Source: Bacteroidota bacterium
GTDB taxonomy: Bacteria > Bacteroidota > Bacteroidia > Cytophagales > Cyclobacteriaceae
Assembly: GCA_018267215.1 (NCBI GenBank)
Contig: JAFDYX010000002.1
Span: 248,001 to 312,000 of the forward strand
Direction of reading: 5' to 3'
Length of the DNA stretch: 64,000 bases
The notes beneath the pieces are model-generated. The model made no database searches and was not told the origin of the DNA. It saw nothing but the letters and a program-made list of their open reading frames with translations. Both the position numbers and the translations under genes were made by a program. Each line of letters starts with the position of its first letter. Within the stretch, counting starts at the first letter, position 1. Positions 54,340-62,348 of the stretch are shown here, in pieces.

Positions 54340-54671
54340 GCCAATTCTATCTGCAATACATGGCCCATTGTTTTGATGAAGCCCACAAACTCGGCTACAC
54401 GGTCTTTGGCTTCGGCTTTCCCCTCGGTGGTAAGCATGTAATATTTACGAACACGCTTGCCCATCATTATTTTTTCTGTTTTTAATAATCCTTCAGCTTC
54501 CAGCCGGTGAAGTGTAGGGTAAAGCGCGCCTTCCGTAAGTAAAATGCTTCCATCGGAAAGCTCTTTTACACGCTGGGTTATTTCATAGCCGTAGGTGCGG
54601 CCATGGTCTTTTAAAATTTTTAATACGATGGTTTGCAGCGTTCCTTTGAGCAGTTCGGGTGAGTGGGGCAT
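54336..54671 (-). CDS. PadR-family transcriptional regulator
   Basis: 111-residue winged-helix regulator. LLKGTLQTIVLKILKDHGRTYGYEITQRVKELSDGSILLTEGALYPTLHRLEAEGLLKTEK is the PadR DNA-binding domain (about 6-67); a short C-terminal helix provides the dimer contact. It is coupled by ATGA to the permease gene, the usual arrangement of these pairs. An inverted repeat starts 6 bp upstream of its start codon and is a likely autoregulatory site. Confidence 0.95.
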   Translation of the reverse strand: MPHSPELLKGTLQTIVLKILKDHGRTYGYEITQRVKELSDGSILLTEGALYPTLHRLEAEGLLKTEKIMMGKRVRKYYMLTTEGKAEAKDRVAEFVGFIKTMGHVLQIELA

Positions 54672-54676
54672 AAATA

Positions 54677-54691
54677 CCTAATTCAGTTAGG
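54677..54691. promoter_or_regulatory. Inverted repeat next to the padR start, candidate PadR operator
   Basis: CCTAA-ttcag-TTAGG, perfect 5-bp arms, beginning 6 bp before the padR ATG on the minus strand. The position fits repression of the padR-permease transcript by PadR itself. The arms are short, so chance is not excluded. Confidence 0.4.
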
Positions 54692-54783
54692 CATAAGACG
54701 CTAATGGATAGGGACAAGTTGCATTCATTGAGAGCTATTTTGTAAAAAATAATTGTGAGGGCAGATTTTTAAGTCAATCGTAT

Positions 54784-54833
54784 AAAACATATCCGCTGCT
54801 TCTCCCTACCCACTTGTACGCAAAACATATCCG
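54784..54833. repeat. Direct repeat pair upstream of the CHAT gene
   Basis: The 12-mer AAAACATATCCG occurs at 54784-54795 and again at 54822-54833, 38 bp apart. The second copy runs into the 18-bp palindrome at 54829. Confidence 0.6.
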
Positions 54834-54846
54834 TACCGGTACGGAT
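54829..54846. promoter_or_regulatory. Perfect 18-bp palindrome, candidate operator of the CHAT gene
   Basis: ATCCGTACCGGTACGGAT is identical on both strands with no loop. It ends within the candidate -33 element of the following promoter, so a protein bound here would be well placed to control the CHAT gene. Neither PadR nor the downstream response regulator is proven to bind it. Confidence 0.55.
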
Positions 54847-54876
54847 TGTCTAGGTGGCTGCATTCTTTCATCTTTG
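54845..54876 (+). promoter_or_regulatory. Putative promoter of the MORN-TPR-CHAT gene
   Basis: ATTG (54845-54848), a 20-base spacer, then CATCTTTG (54869-54876): one mismatch in each element from TTTG-N19/21-TAnnTTTG. The start codon follows 27 bases later at 54904. Confidence 0.45.
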
Positions 54877-54903
54877 TTACTTACTGACCATTGAGAAAAT
54901 ACC

Positions 54904-57900
54904 TTGAAAAAAAATATTTTCGTCATTCTGCTATTTTGCAGTTGCCCGTATTTGTTAGCACAACAGTTTCCCATCGCACCCAATGCGTATGATGCAGCAG
55001 GCAAACGGATAGGCAACTGGATTATCTGGTATGATAGCCATTGGCAAGAGACGGCCATTAAAGATTCAGTAGCATTTTACCGGCTCATGCGTTTTGAAGA
55101 AGGCATCCCTGCCGGCAAAGTGCGTGACTTCTACCGCACAGGCGTGAAGCAGTGGGACGGCTTCCTGCTATCCATGAACCCCGATGTTCAAGACGGTGAA
55201 GTCAGTTATTATCATGAAAATGGAAAAGTAAAAAACAGCTATCAAGTAAAAGCCAACAAGAAAAATGGTTTTTACAAATCGTTTACGGTCAACGGGGAAT
55301 TAGAACAGCAAGGCACCATGAAGAACGACAGCGCCACAGGCAAGTGGGTATCGTTTTATGCTGACGGCAGTAAATACATAGAGGTAGAATACCGCAACGA
55401 TCAGGTAAATGGATCGGTGTTGGCCTATTTTCCATCAGGGAAAATTCAAAGCAAAGGATACAAAATGGCTGATCTGACGCAAGGCAAGTGGGAAGAGTTC
55501 TATGAAAACGGTCAGACAAAAAGCAGGAGAAATTTTAAAGATGGGCTGGAAGACGGAGCCAGCGAAACATTTTTTGAAAATGGGCAAACAGAAAGCAAAG
55601 GTGTTTACCATCATGAGAAAAAAACAGGGCGATGGATTTACTATTACGACAACGGAAAGATCAGTAGCGAAGGAGTTTATGATGCACAAGGCCTGCGCAC
55701 CGGCCAATGGAAATTCTATCATCAAAACGGAAACATCAAAATGATAGCTGAGCAACAAGATAGCAAGCTCAACGGGGCATACAAAGACTACTACGAAAGC
55801 GGCAAACTAAAAACACAGGGCGTATGCCAAAACGACCTGTGGCAAGGCCCGCTAACAGGCTACTTTGAAAACGGGAACATACAGAAAAAAGGAAATTATG
55901 CTGCCGACAGTCTGGATGGCGACTGGCTTTACTATTTTGAAAACGGGCAGCTCAATTCGCAGGGCAAATACTCCGACAATAAAAAGGAAGGGGCTTGGAA
56001 ATACTATGATACACTGGGGCGGCTGGAGACTGAAGAGAATTTTGTTTTGGGCAAACTGAATGGGCAGGTTATCAATTATTTCAGCAACGGAAACATTAGC
56101 GAAAAAAAGAATTATACTTCAGGGAAAGAAAACGGCCTTTACGAAAGTTATTATGAAAACGGGCAACTGAAAATTACCGGTAAAATAAATCATGGCGAAC
56201 GCGAGGGCGAACGGATATCGTATTACAGCAACGGGCAGATAGACTCAAAAAATAATTACCGCAATGGCCAATGGCAAGATTACTACGTTAGCTACTACGC
56301 AAATGGAAAAAAGAAAAATGAAGGCCTGGCCGCCCATGGCAAAATGGAAGGCTTCCGTAAATTTTATTTTGCCCATGGCCAGCTAAAAGGCGAAGGAAAC
56401 ATGCACGAAGACCAACGGCATGGCCACTGGGTTTTTTATGATTCTGCCAGCGGCAAAAAAGAATCGGAAGGCGAGTATGTAGATGGAAAGACCAACGGCA
56501 AGTGGAATTTTTACTTAGAGCCTATACCGTATGCCTACTACATTTATGGTTTCGAAGAAACATTTTACAACATCAGGGACAGTTTACATTTTCTGCTGAG
56601 GCGTGGGGCAGTAGAGCCCGCTGCTAAAACGCTGGCATGGATGGAGCGCGTGCGCCAGCGCGACCAGAAAAATAATAAACTGGAGAAAATCCTGATGTTG
56701 TATTGGAAGGGCTACCTAGCCGATGTAGAACAGAAATACAATCAATCACTCAATTACTATGATCAATATCTAAAAAAAATAAAAGCGCTGAAAGGCGACA
56801 CATGCGTTGAATATCAAAACGGTATCAACAATAAAGCCTTGGTGCTGGATGAAGTAGGGCGAACAGATGAAGCCCTGCAAATGCTGCAAAGCCTGGCTTC
56901 TCTATCAGAAAAAAAAGTACGGGAGTTCCCTGCGGATATTAATGCGTACGAAAACGCAGCCTCTCTGTTAAACAATCATGGGCGATATACTGAAGAGGAG
57001 ACTTATCTGCAACGTGTGCTTGCCCACCGAAAAAATAACGGCAAAACATTTTACCGTAACACAGCCCGGTTGCTTACTCTTCTGGGTAGTTTGTACCTGA
57101 ATGATTTGAGCGATTATACCAAAAGTAAAAAAATTTTCAACCAAATTATCCGGCAAGGTGATTCGCTCCACTTCCAAGACGATGCATACTATGGCAATGC
57201 TTATTATCAACTCGGCAACATACACTGGCTCGAGCACCAACCCGGGCTGGCGCTCACCTATCTGCGCAAAGCAAAAGCCCTTCAGCAAAATCAGTTACAA
57301 GAAGCACCAGTTTATTTTCTAAGTACTCTCAACCGGCTGGGCAAACTCTATCAAAACCAGAACCATATAGACAGCGCCTATCAGGTTTTCAATCAAATGC
57401 AAGATGCTATTACCCGCTTGGGCTGGCAGCAAACCGTATGGCAGCCTGTGTGCTACCACGGGCTAGCACAAGTATTTTTCGCACGTTACGAAAAACAAAA
57501 GGGTATTGATTACTGGCTCAAAGCTAAAGAGGCGTATGAGCAGCAAGGTTTAACCAACCGCGTAGAATATGCAGAAGTGTTGCAAGGGCTGAGTGTTTCG
57601 CTGCCATCGGCAGATGTTACCCAAACTGCCCGTGCCGAAAAGTATTTATTGCAAGCCATTGATATCGTGCACAAGGCAGGAGGGCAGCAACAGAAATACC
57701 GTGCCTACCTGATGTCGTTGGCGCGGTTTTACAACGACAACGACCAGTTTGCCAAGGCTGCCAACACGTTAAACATTGTCCGCGATTTAATCTTACAAGC
57801 AGAAGGAGAAGGTGCTGAGTACGGCAAGTGTTTAAACCTGATGGGCGAAAATGAAGCAGACCAGGGTCGCTATGCCTCGGCCATTGATTTATACCGAAAG

Positions 57901-60879
57901 GCTTTGAAATTATTTACCCCGATAAAAAAAGATTTCCCAACGGAATATGTGGAAACATACAATTATCTAGGCAGCGCCTACAACAGCCTCAACCAAATGC
58001 AGGAAGCTGAGGCAGCCATTCGCGAAGCACTGGCTGCCGCACGCGACTTATTTGGCGAGCAGTCTATGGTGGCCATCGAACAACTGCAAGATTTGGCCAT
58101 TATACTGAAAGACCGAAACCTGTTTTCCGATTCAGAAAAATACTACAAAGAATCCGGTGCGCTGATTAAAAAAATGCTGGGCGACAAAAATATTAAATAC
58201 GCTTACTCCATCAACAGCCTGGCTAACATGTACAGGCAAAGCAATAATTATAAAAAGGCGCTGGAAGAATACACCCAGTATAAAAATCTGTTGTTGTCAT
58301 TTGTTACCGAGCAATCTTTGGAGTATGCTTTGCTGCTCACCAACTTGGGCTTCACCTACGAGGGTCTCGGCAACCCGACCGAGGCAGAGAAACTGCATCT
58401 GCAATCGGCAAAAATCATTGCCAAAATAATCGGTACACAAAATGTGGAGTATGGATGGAAATTAAAAAACCTGGGCGACCTCTACCAAGCTACCGGCAAC
58501 GCAGTGGAAGCCGAAAAAAAATATGAGGAAGTAAAAAATATTTTCCGGCTGGTTTATGGTGAGTCTGACTCGCGGTATGCCAACAGTCTGAAAAATTTAG
58601 CTCAAATAAAAATTGCTCTCGACAAGCCCAAAGAAGCCGAGCAACTTTTGGTAAAGGCTGTGGAGATAAACCAAAAAAACAAAGACGATCACTTCGGCAG
58701 CTACTTCCGGTCGGTAGAAAACCTGCAAGAATTTTATATGTCGTTTGGGCGGTATGCGGATGCCATCACTCAACTCAACACTATCATTCCGCTGATGGCA
58801 ACCAAGTGGGGCAAAGGGCTGGACTACGCCAATAACCTAATCCGCAAAGGCATTGCATTCGGTGCTCAAAATAATTACGACTCAGCAAGTTATTACCTCC
58901 TCGCGGGGCTGCCCATACTGGAAGAGCACCTGCCCCCCAACCATGCCAACGTGTTAGCTGCCCGCAATCAGCTGGGCACCATCGCCTTGCGGCAATTCAA
59001 ATATGCCGAAGCAGAAAAACAATACCGCTATTGCGCAGAGCAGTATAAAATTGCCGGAAACGAAAACACTTCTGTTTACGCCTCCTCGCTCAACAACCTG
59101 GCGCTGGCACTGGCCGAGCAACATGACTATGGGCAAGCAGAAAAATTACTCAGCCAAAGTTTAGCTATCGACAGCCGGCTGAAAGACCATATTGGAATTG
59201 ATTTCAGCCGATTAAATCTGGCAAAAATTTATTTGGCCAACCGGCAATGGGCAGCGGCCGAAACTAATTTCAGACAAGCTCTGGAGAGCAGGCTTAACTA
59301 TCTGTTGTCAAATTTTTATTTTCTAAGCGATCATGAAAAAGCTCAGTATTGGCGCGCTAACCGTTTCTTCGTTGACTACTTTCAGTCATTTGCCGTTCAG
59401 CGCGCTTCTACCAACCCGGCCATCTTACAGGAGTTTTACAATCTGCAGCTCAACACCAAAGGCATTCTGTTGAGTACATCCAACAAAATCAAAAAAAGGA
59501 TTTTAAGCAGTGGCGACTCGGCTATGGTTAACATGTACTTCCGGTGGCATGCCCTGCGCGAGCAACTTGCCCAACTCTATTCGCTCAGCCCAACAGAACT
59601 GAAAAATAAAAAAGCACGGCAAGATTCGCTCGAAAACCAGGCACAGGTTACCGAAAAAGAACTCAACATCTCTGCCGATGATTTGGAAAAAGACAAAGGC
59701 AAAAAGGCAACTTGGCGCGATGTGCAAAAAATACTGTCGGCCGATGAGGCTGCCATCGAAATCGTGCGGGTAAAGCACCACACTACCCACCCGACCGACA
59801 GCGTTCTTTATGCAGCTCTGATCCTGACAGCCGAAACAAAAACAGACCCGCTTCTGGCCATTATACCCAACGGAAATCTGTTAGAAGGGCGAGCGCTGAA
59901 ATATTATAAAAATGCCATCACCAATCAATTAGACGACCGGCTATCCTACAAAAATTACTGGGCTCCTATTCAGTCTTTCATCGAAAATAAAAAAAGAATT
60001 TATCTTTCATTAGATGGCGTTTATCATTCCATCAACCTGAACACACTCCACCATGCCGATGGCAAATTTTTAGTAGATGAAAAAAATATTACTCTGCTGG
60101 CCAACACCCGCGATTTACTTTTCCTTAAAAACAAAAAGAAGACTGCCTTTACCAAGGCTAACGCTGTATTATTGGGTTATCCCAAATATTTTTTAGGGAA
60201 AGACAAAGTGATCAAAAAAATAGATAGCCAGCGCGATGTGGATGTAGCCCGTTTGTCTGATGAAGACCGCAGCGGCATTGCAGAGCTGCCCGGAACGAAA
60301 GACGAAATCCAAAAAATAAATTCCATCCTACAAACACAGCAATGGAAAATAGACGAACTGATAGATGAGCAAGCTACTGAAACTTCGGTAAAAGAAGCGG
60401 CTCAGCCCCGCCTCATGCACATTGCCACTCACGGATTTTTTAGCGATGCCACAGCAACAGGCACAGACCCGATGCTGCGGGCAGGCTTGTTGTTTACGGG
60501 AGCAGCCAATTACTTTCAAGACAAAATCAATGTAGGAACCGATGATGGTGTGCTGACTGCCTACGAAGCCTCGAACCTGAATTTAGACAACACGGAGATG
60601 GTGGTGCTCAGCGCCTGCGAAACCGGCCAGGGCGAAGTGCAAAATGGCGAAGGTGTATATGGACTGCAACGTGCTTTTCAAACGGCCGGTGCCAAATCAA
60701 TTTTAATGAGCTTGTGGAAGGTGGACGACACCGCCACCCAAGACCTGATGACGACCTTCTATCAAAATTGGATGGCGGGCAAAAGTAAAGCCGAAGCATT
60801 TCGGCAAGCACAACTGACGATAAAAAATAAGTACGGCAACCCGTATTATTGGGGTGCCTTTGTATTGATGGGCGAATAA
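54904..60879 (+). CDS. Exported MORN-TPR-CHAT protein (caspase-like protease)
   Basis: 1991 residues. The TTG start gives a signal peptide (KKNIFVILLFCSCPYLLAQ). About 95-545 hold roughly 20 MORN/YwqK-type repeats of 21-24 residues (pattern G.W..YY.NG....E..Y). About 580-1580 hold many tetratricopeptide repeats (for example YASAIDLYRKALKLF, YKKALEEYTQYKNLL, PTEAEKLHLQSAKII). The C-terminal CHAT domain (about 1640-1991) has the intact dyad: His1843 in MHIATHGFF and Cys1905 in LSACETG, plus VYGLQRAFQTAGAKSILMSLWKVDD and NPYYWGAFVLMGE. It is predicted to act outside the inner membrane. Substrate unknown; TPR-CHAT proteases elsewhere cleave effector proteins. A response regulator gene follows after 68 bp. 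Confidence 0.93.
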   Translation: MKKNIFVILLFCSCPYLLAQQFPIAPNAYDAAGKRIGNWIIWYDSHWQETAIKDSVAFYRLMRFEEGIPAGKVRDFYRTGVKQWDGFLLSMNPDVQDGEVSYYHENGKVKNSYQVKANKKNGFYKSFTVNGELEQQGTMKNDSATGKWVSFYADGSKYIEVEYRNDQVNGSVLAYFPSGKIQSKGYKMADLTQGKWEEFYENGQTKSRRNFKDGLEDGASETFFENGQTESKGVYHHEKKTGRWIYYYDNGKISSEGVYDAQGLRTGQWKFYHQNGNIKMIAEQQDSKLNGAYKDYYESGKLKTQGVCQNDLWQGPLTGYFENGNIQKKGNYAADSLDGDWLYYFENGQLNSQGKYSDNKKEGAWKYYDTLGRLETEENFVLGKLNGQVINYFSNGNISEKKNYTSGKENGLYESYYENGQLKITGKINHGEREGERISYYSNGQIDSKNNYRNGQWQDYYVSYYANGKKKNEGLAAHGKMEGFRKFYFAHGQLKGEGNMHEDQRHGHWVFYDSASGKKESEGEYVDGKTNGKWNFYLEPIPYAYYIYGFEETFYNIRDSLHFLLRRGAVEPAAKTLAWMERVRQRDQKNNKLEKILMLYWKGYLADVEQKYNQSLNYYDQYLKKIKALKGDTCVEYQNGINNKALVLDEVGRTDEALQMLQSLASLSEKKVREFPADINAYENAASLLNNHGRYTEEETYLQRVLAHRKNNGKTFYRNTARLLTLLGSLYLNDLSDYTKSKKIFNQIIRQGDSLHFQDDAYYGNAYYQLGNIHWLEHQPGLALTYLRKAKALQQNQLQEAPVYFLSTLNRLGKLYQNQNHIDSAYQVFNQMQDAITRLGWQQTVWQPVCYHGLAQVFFARYEKQKGIDYWLKAKEAYEQQGLTNRVEYAEVLQGLSVSLPSADVTQTARAEKYLLQAIDIVHKAGGQQQKYRAYLMSLARFYNDNDQFAKAANTLNIVRDLILQAEGEGAEYGKCLNLMGENEADQGRYASAIDLYRKALKLFTPIKKDFPTEYVETYNYLGSAYNSLNQMQEAEAAIREALAAARDLFGEQSMVAIEQLQDLAIILKDRNLFSDSEKYYKESGALIKKMLGDKNIKYAYSINSLANMYRQSNNYKKALEEYTQYKNLLLSFVTEQSLEYALLLTNLGFTYEGLGNPTEAEKLHLQSAKIIAKIIGTQNVEYGWKLKNLGDLYQATGNAVEAEKKYEEVKNIFRLVYGESDSRYANSLKNLAQIKIALDKPKEAEQLLVKAVEINQKNKDDHFGSYFRSVENLQEFYMSFGRYADAITQLNTIIPLMATKWGKGLDYANNLIRKGIAFGAQNNYDSASYYLLAGLPILEEHLPPNHANVLAARNQLGTIALRQFKYAEAEKQYRYCAEQYKIAGNENTSVYASSLNNLALALAEQHDYGQAEKLLSQSLAIDSRLKDHIGIDFSRLNLAKIYLANRQWAAAETNFRQALESRLNYLLSNFYFLSDHEKAQYWRANRFFVDYFQSFAVQRASTNPAILQEFYNLQLNTKGILLSTSNKIKKRILSSGDSAMVNMYFRWHALREQLAQLYSLSPTELKNKKARQDSLENQAQVTEKELNISADDLEKDKGKKATWRDVQKILSADEAAIEIVRVKHHTTHPTDSVLYAALILTAETKTDPLLAIIPNGNLLEGRALKYYKNAITNQLDDRLSYKNYWAPIQSFIENKKRIYLSLDGVYHSINLNTLHHADGKFLVDEKNITLLANTRDLLFLKNKKKTAFTKANAVLLGYPKYFLGKDKVIKKIDSQRDVDVARLSDEDRSGIAELPGTKDEIQKINSILQTQQWKIDELIDEQATETSVKEAAQPRLMHIATHGFFSDATATGTDPMLRAGLLFTGAANYFQDKINVGTDDGVLTAYEASNLNLDNTEMVVLSACETGQGEVQNGEGVYGLQRAFQTAGAKSILMSLWKVDDTATQDLMTTFYQNWMAGKSKAEAFRQAQLTIKNKYGNPYYWGAFVLMGE

Positions 60880-60947
60880 GATCGCATCTATACAAAATCT
60901 AAATTTTCAAAAATGAAAAAAAATGAATAACTCGACACGCTGACGAC

Positions 60948-61577
60948 ATGCCCCAACCTATTAAAATAATTTTGGTAGATGACCACCGCATCGTATTAGA
61001 CGGTCTCAAATCGTTGTTTGATAATGACGAAGAATTTCTTGTGTTGGCCGCAGTCAGCTCGCCCGGTGAAGCACTCGAAAAAATTAAATATCAACAACCC
61101 GACATATTATTGACAGACTATACCCTACCCGGTATGACGGGTTTGGAGTTGTGCAACCAGGTGAAGGAAAAATACCCCGCCATAAAACGGGTCATTCTCA
61201 GTATGCATGACGAAGGCCATCTGGTAAAACAAATAATCAAAGAAGGGGTGGACGGCTACCTGCTAAAAAGCATTCAGCAAAATGAGTTGAAGAATGCACT
61301 CTGCCAGATTATGAACGGGTTGCCCTACATCAGCCCCGAAATTACCAAACAGTTGATGAGCGGCCTTGCCCACGAAGACAAATACGAACTGCTGACCGAA
61401 CGTGAGCAGGAAATTTTAAAACTGATCGTGAAAGAACTTTCCAATAAACAAATTGCCGACAGGCTCTCTATCAGCGAACGCACGGTGGAAACCCACCGCA
61501 AAAATATTTTTCGAAAAACCAACACCACATCGCTGGTGGGGCTGGTAAAATTTGCATTCGCCCATAACATCGTGTAA
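60948..61577 (+). CDS. NarL/LuxR-type response regulator
   Basis: 209 residues. Receiver domain about 5-120 with DDH acidic pocket (Asp11-Asp12), phospho-acceptor Asp57 in LLTDYTLPG and Lys107 in GYLLKS; LuxR-type HTH about 145-205 (LTEREQEILKLIVKELSNKQIADRLSISERTVETHRKNIFRK). The orphan HisKA_3 kinase at 49325 is the obvious candidate partner. It is 68 bp downstream of the CHAT gene on the same strand and may be co-transcribed with it. Confidence 0.95.
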   Translation: MPQPIKIILVDDHRIVLDGLKSLFDNDEEFLVLAAVSSPGEALEKIKYQQPDILLTDYTLPGMTGLELCNQVKEKYPAIKRVILSMHDEGHLVKQIIKEGVDGYLLKSIQQNELKNALCQIMNGLPYISPEITKQLMSGLAHEDKYELLTEREQEILKLIVKELSNKQIADRLSISERTVETHRKNIFRKTNTTSLVGLVKFAFAHNIV

Positions 61578-61868
61578 ACTTAATCAGGTGCAAGTCTTAA
61601 TCAGGCGCAAGGTCCCGCTTGTGCCCTTTAGAAGAACGAAAAGGATTGAGTATTTTAGCACATCATGAAGGATGAGCAGGCTTCAAAATATGTATTCTTG
61701 TTGGTGGAGTCATCACACATGCCTGCATGCAACACCAAGGGCGGGGAATATTTAAGTTAGGCAGGTTGCAAACCTGCATTATCTGTCGTTCGACATGCCC
61801 TTCGGAACATGTCGAACAGCGAAATTGCAAAATACAGAACAGCTATGTTGAAAGGATTTTTTGCCTTG
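61578..61868. other. Intergenic region with direct and inverted repeats, no gene seen
   Basis: 291 bp without a credible ORF. It has a direct repeat CTTAATCAGGYGCAAG (61579-61594 and 61596-61611), a hairpin GGCGCAAG/CTTGTGCC (61604-61625), a hairpin GCAGGTT-gca-AACCTGC (61761-61777) and a 10-bp hairpin at 61788-61817. These look like debris of dispersed intergenic repeats. Confidence 0.6.
61788..61817. repeat. 10-bp perfect hairpin, REP-like
   Basis: GTTCGACATG (61788-61797) and CATGTCGAAC (61808-61817) form a perfect stem around CCCTTCGGAA. No T-run follows, so a terminator is unlikely; it resembles short palindromic intergenic repeats. Confidence 0.6.
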
Positions 61869-61940
61869 TAGTCCCGGTAGGAATCGAACCTACATCTTGA
61901 GAATCGGAATCTCAAATTCTATCCATTGAAATACGGGACC
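61869..61940 (-). tRNA. tRNA-Arg (anticodon CCG)
   Basis: Read on the minus strand: acceptor GGTCCCG pairs with CGGGACT (final G-T), a short D arm, anticodon stem TGAGA/TCTCA with loop TTCCGAT giving anticodon CCG (reads CGG, Arg), and T arm GTAGG-TTCGATT-CCTAC. No CCA is encoded: the sequence continues C-A-A after the discriminator A. Confidence 0.93.
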
Positions 61941-62065
61941 CTACTATAAATTTTCGCACAAAAATAAGATAAACCGCCAACATTCATTAAAATTTTTATA
62001 CCCGGCAATAATGGCATCCGTATTCACCTCAGAAAAATGGTTCGAACTCTCTTTTACAAATTTGA

Positions 62066-62073
62066 TAACTTTG
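62066..62073 (+). promoter_or_regulatory. Putative -7 box TAACTTTG for the DUF2007 gene
   Basis: Full TAnnTTTG match with TTCG 21 bases upstream (62041-62044), 32 bases before the ATG at 62106. It argues against the longer frame starting at 62037. Confidence 0.4.
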
Positions 62074-62105
62074 ATAACCCTGATACCTTCAACTACCATC
62101 AATCA

Positions 62106-62333
62106 ATGAGCGATACAGGCGAAAAAATTATCATTTACCAATCGTACGATACGGCCGTTGAGGCTAACTTGGCCAAAACAAAACTGGATGCCTACGGCAT
62201 TCCCTGCTTTCTGACAGATGAAAACTTTGTTGGTATCTACCCGATCCGGAACAATGTATTTCCGGGTGTGCGGCTTCATATATTTGAAAATGATTTACAC
62301 CAAGCTGCCGATATTTTGCGGCCTGAAAACTGA
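62106..62333 (+). CDS. DUF2007 putative signal-transducing protein
   Basis: 75 residues: EKIIIYQSYDTAVEANLAKTKLDAYGIPCFLTDENFVGIYPIRNNVFPGVRLHIFENDLHQAADILRP is, over its length, the small alpha-beta DUF2007 fold, related to PII-like signalling domains by structure only. No ligand is known. The start at 62106 is supported by the family N terminus and by the promoter-like box just upstream. Confidence 0.87.
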   Translation: MSDTGEKIIIYQSYDTAVEANLAKTKLDAYGIPCFLTDENFVGIYPIRNNVFPGVRLHIFENDLHQAADILRPEN

Positions 62334-62348
62334 AAGACGCCTCACCGG

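Noticed and set aside
55200-56540. MORN/YwqK repeats as the antitoxin half of a toxin-antitoxin pair
   Set aside because: The repeats are fused in frame to TPR and CHAT domains behind a signal peptide, and no toxin gene is adjacent; the YwqK antitoxin label is only a family name.
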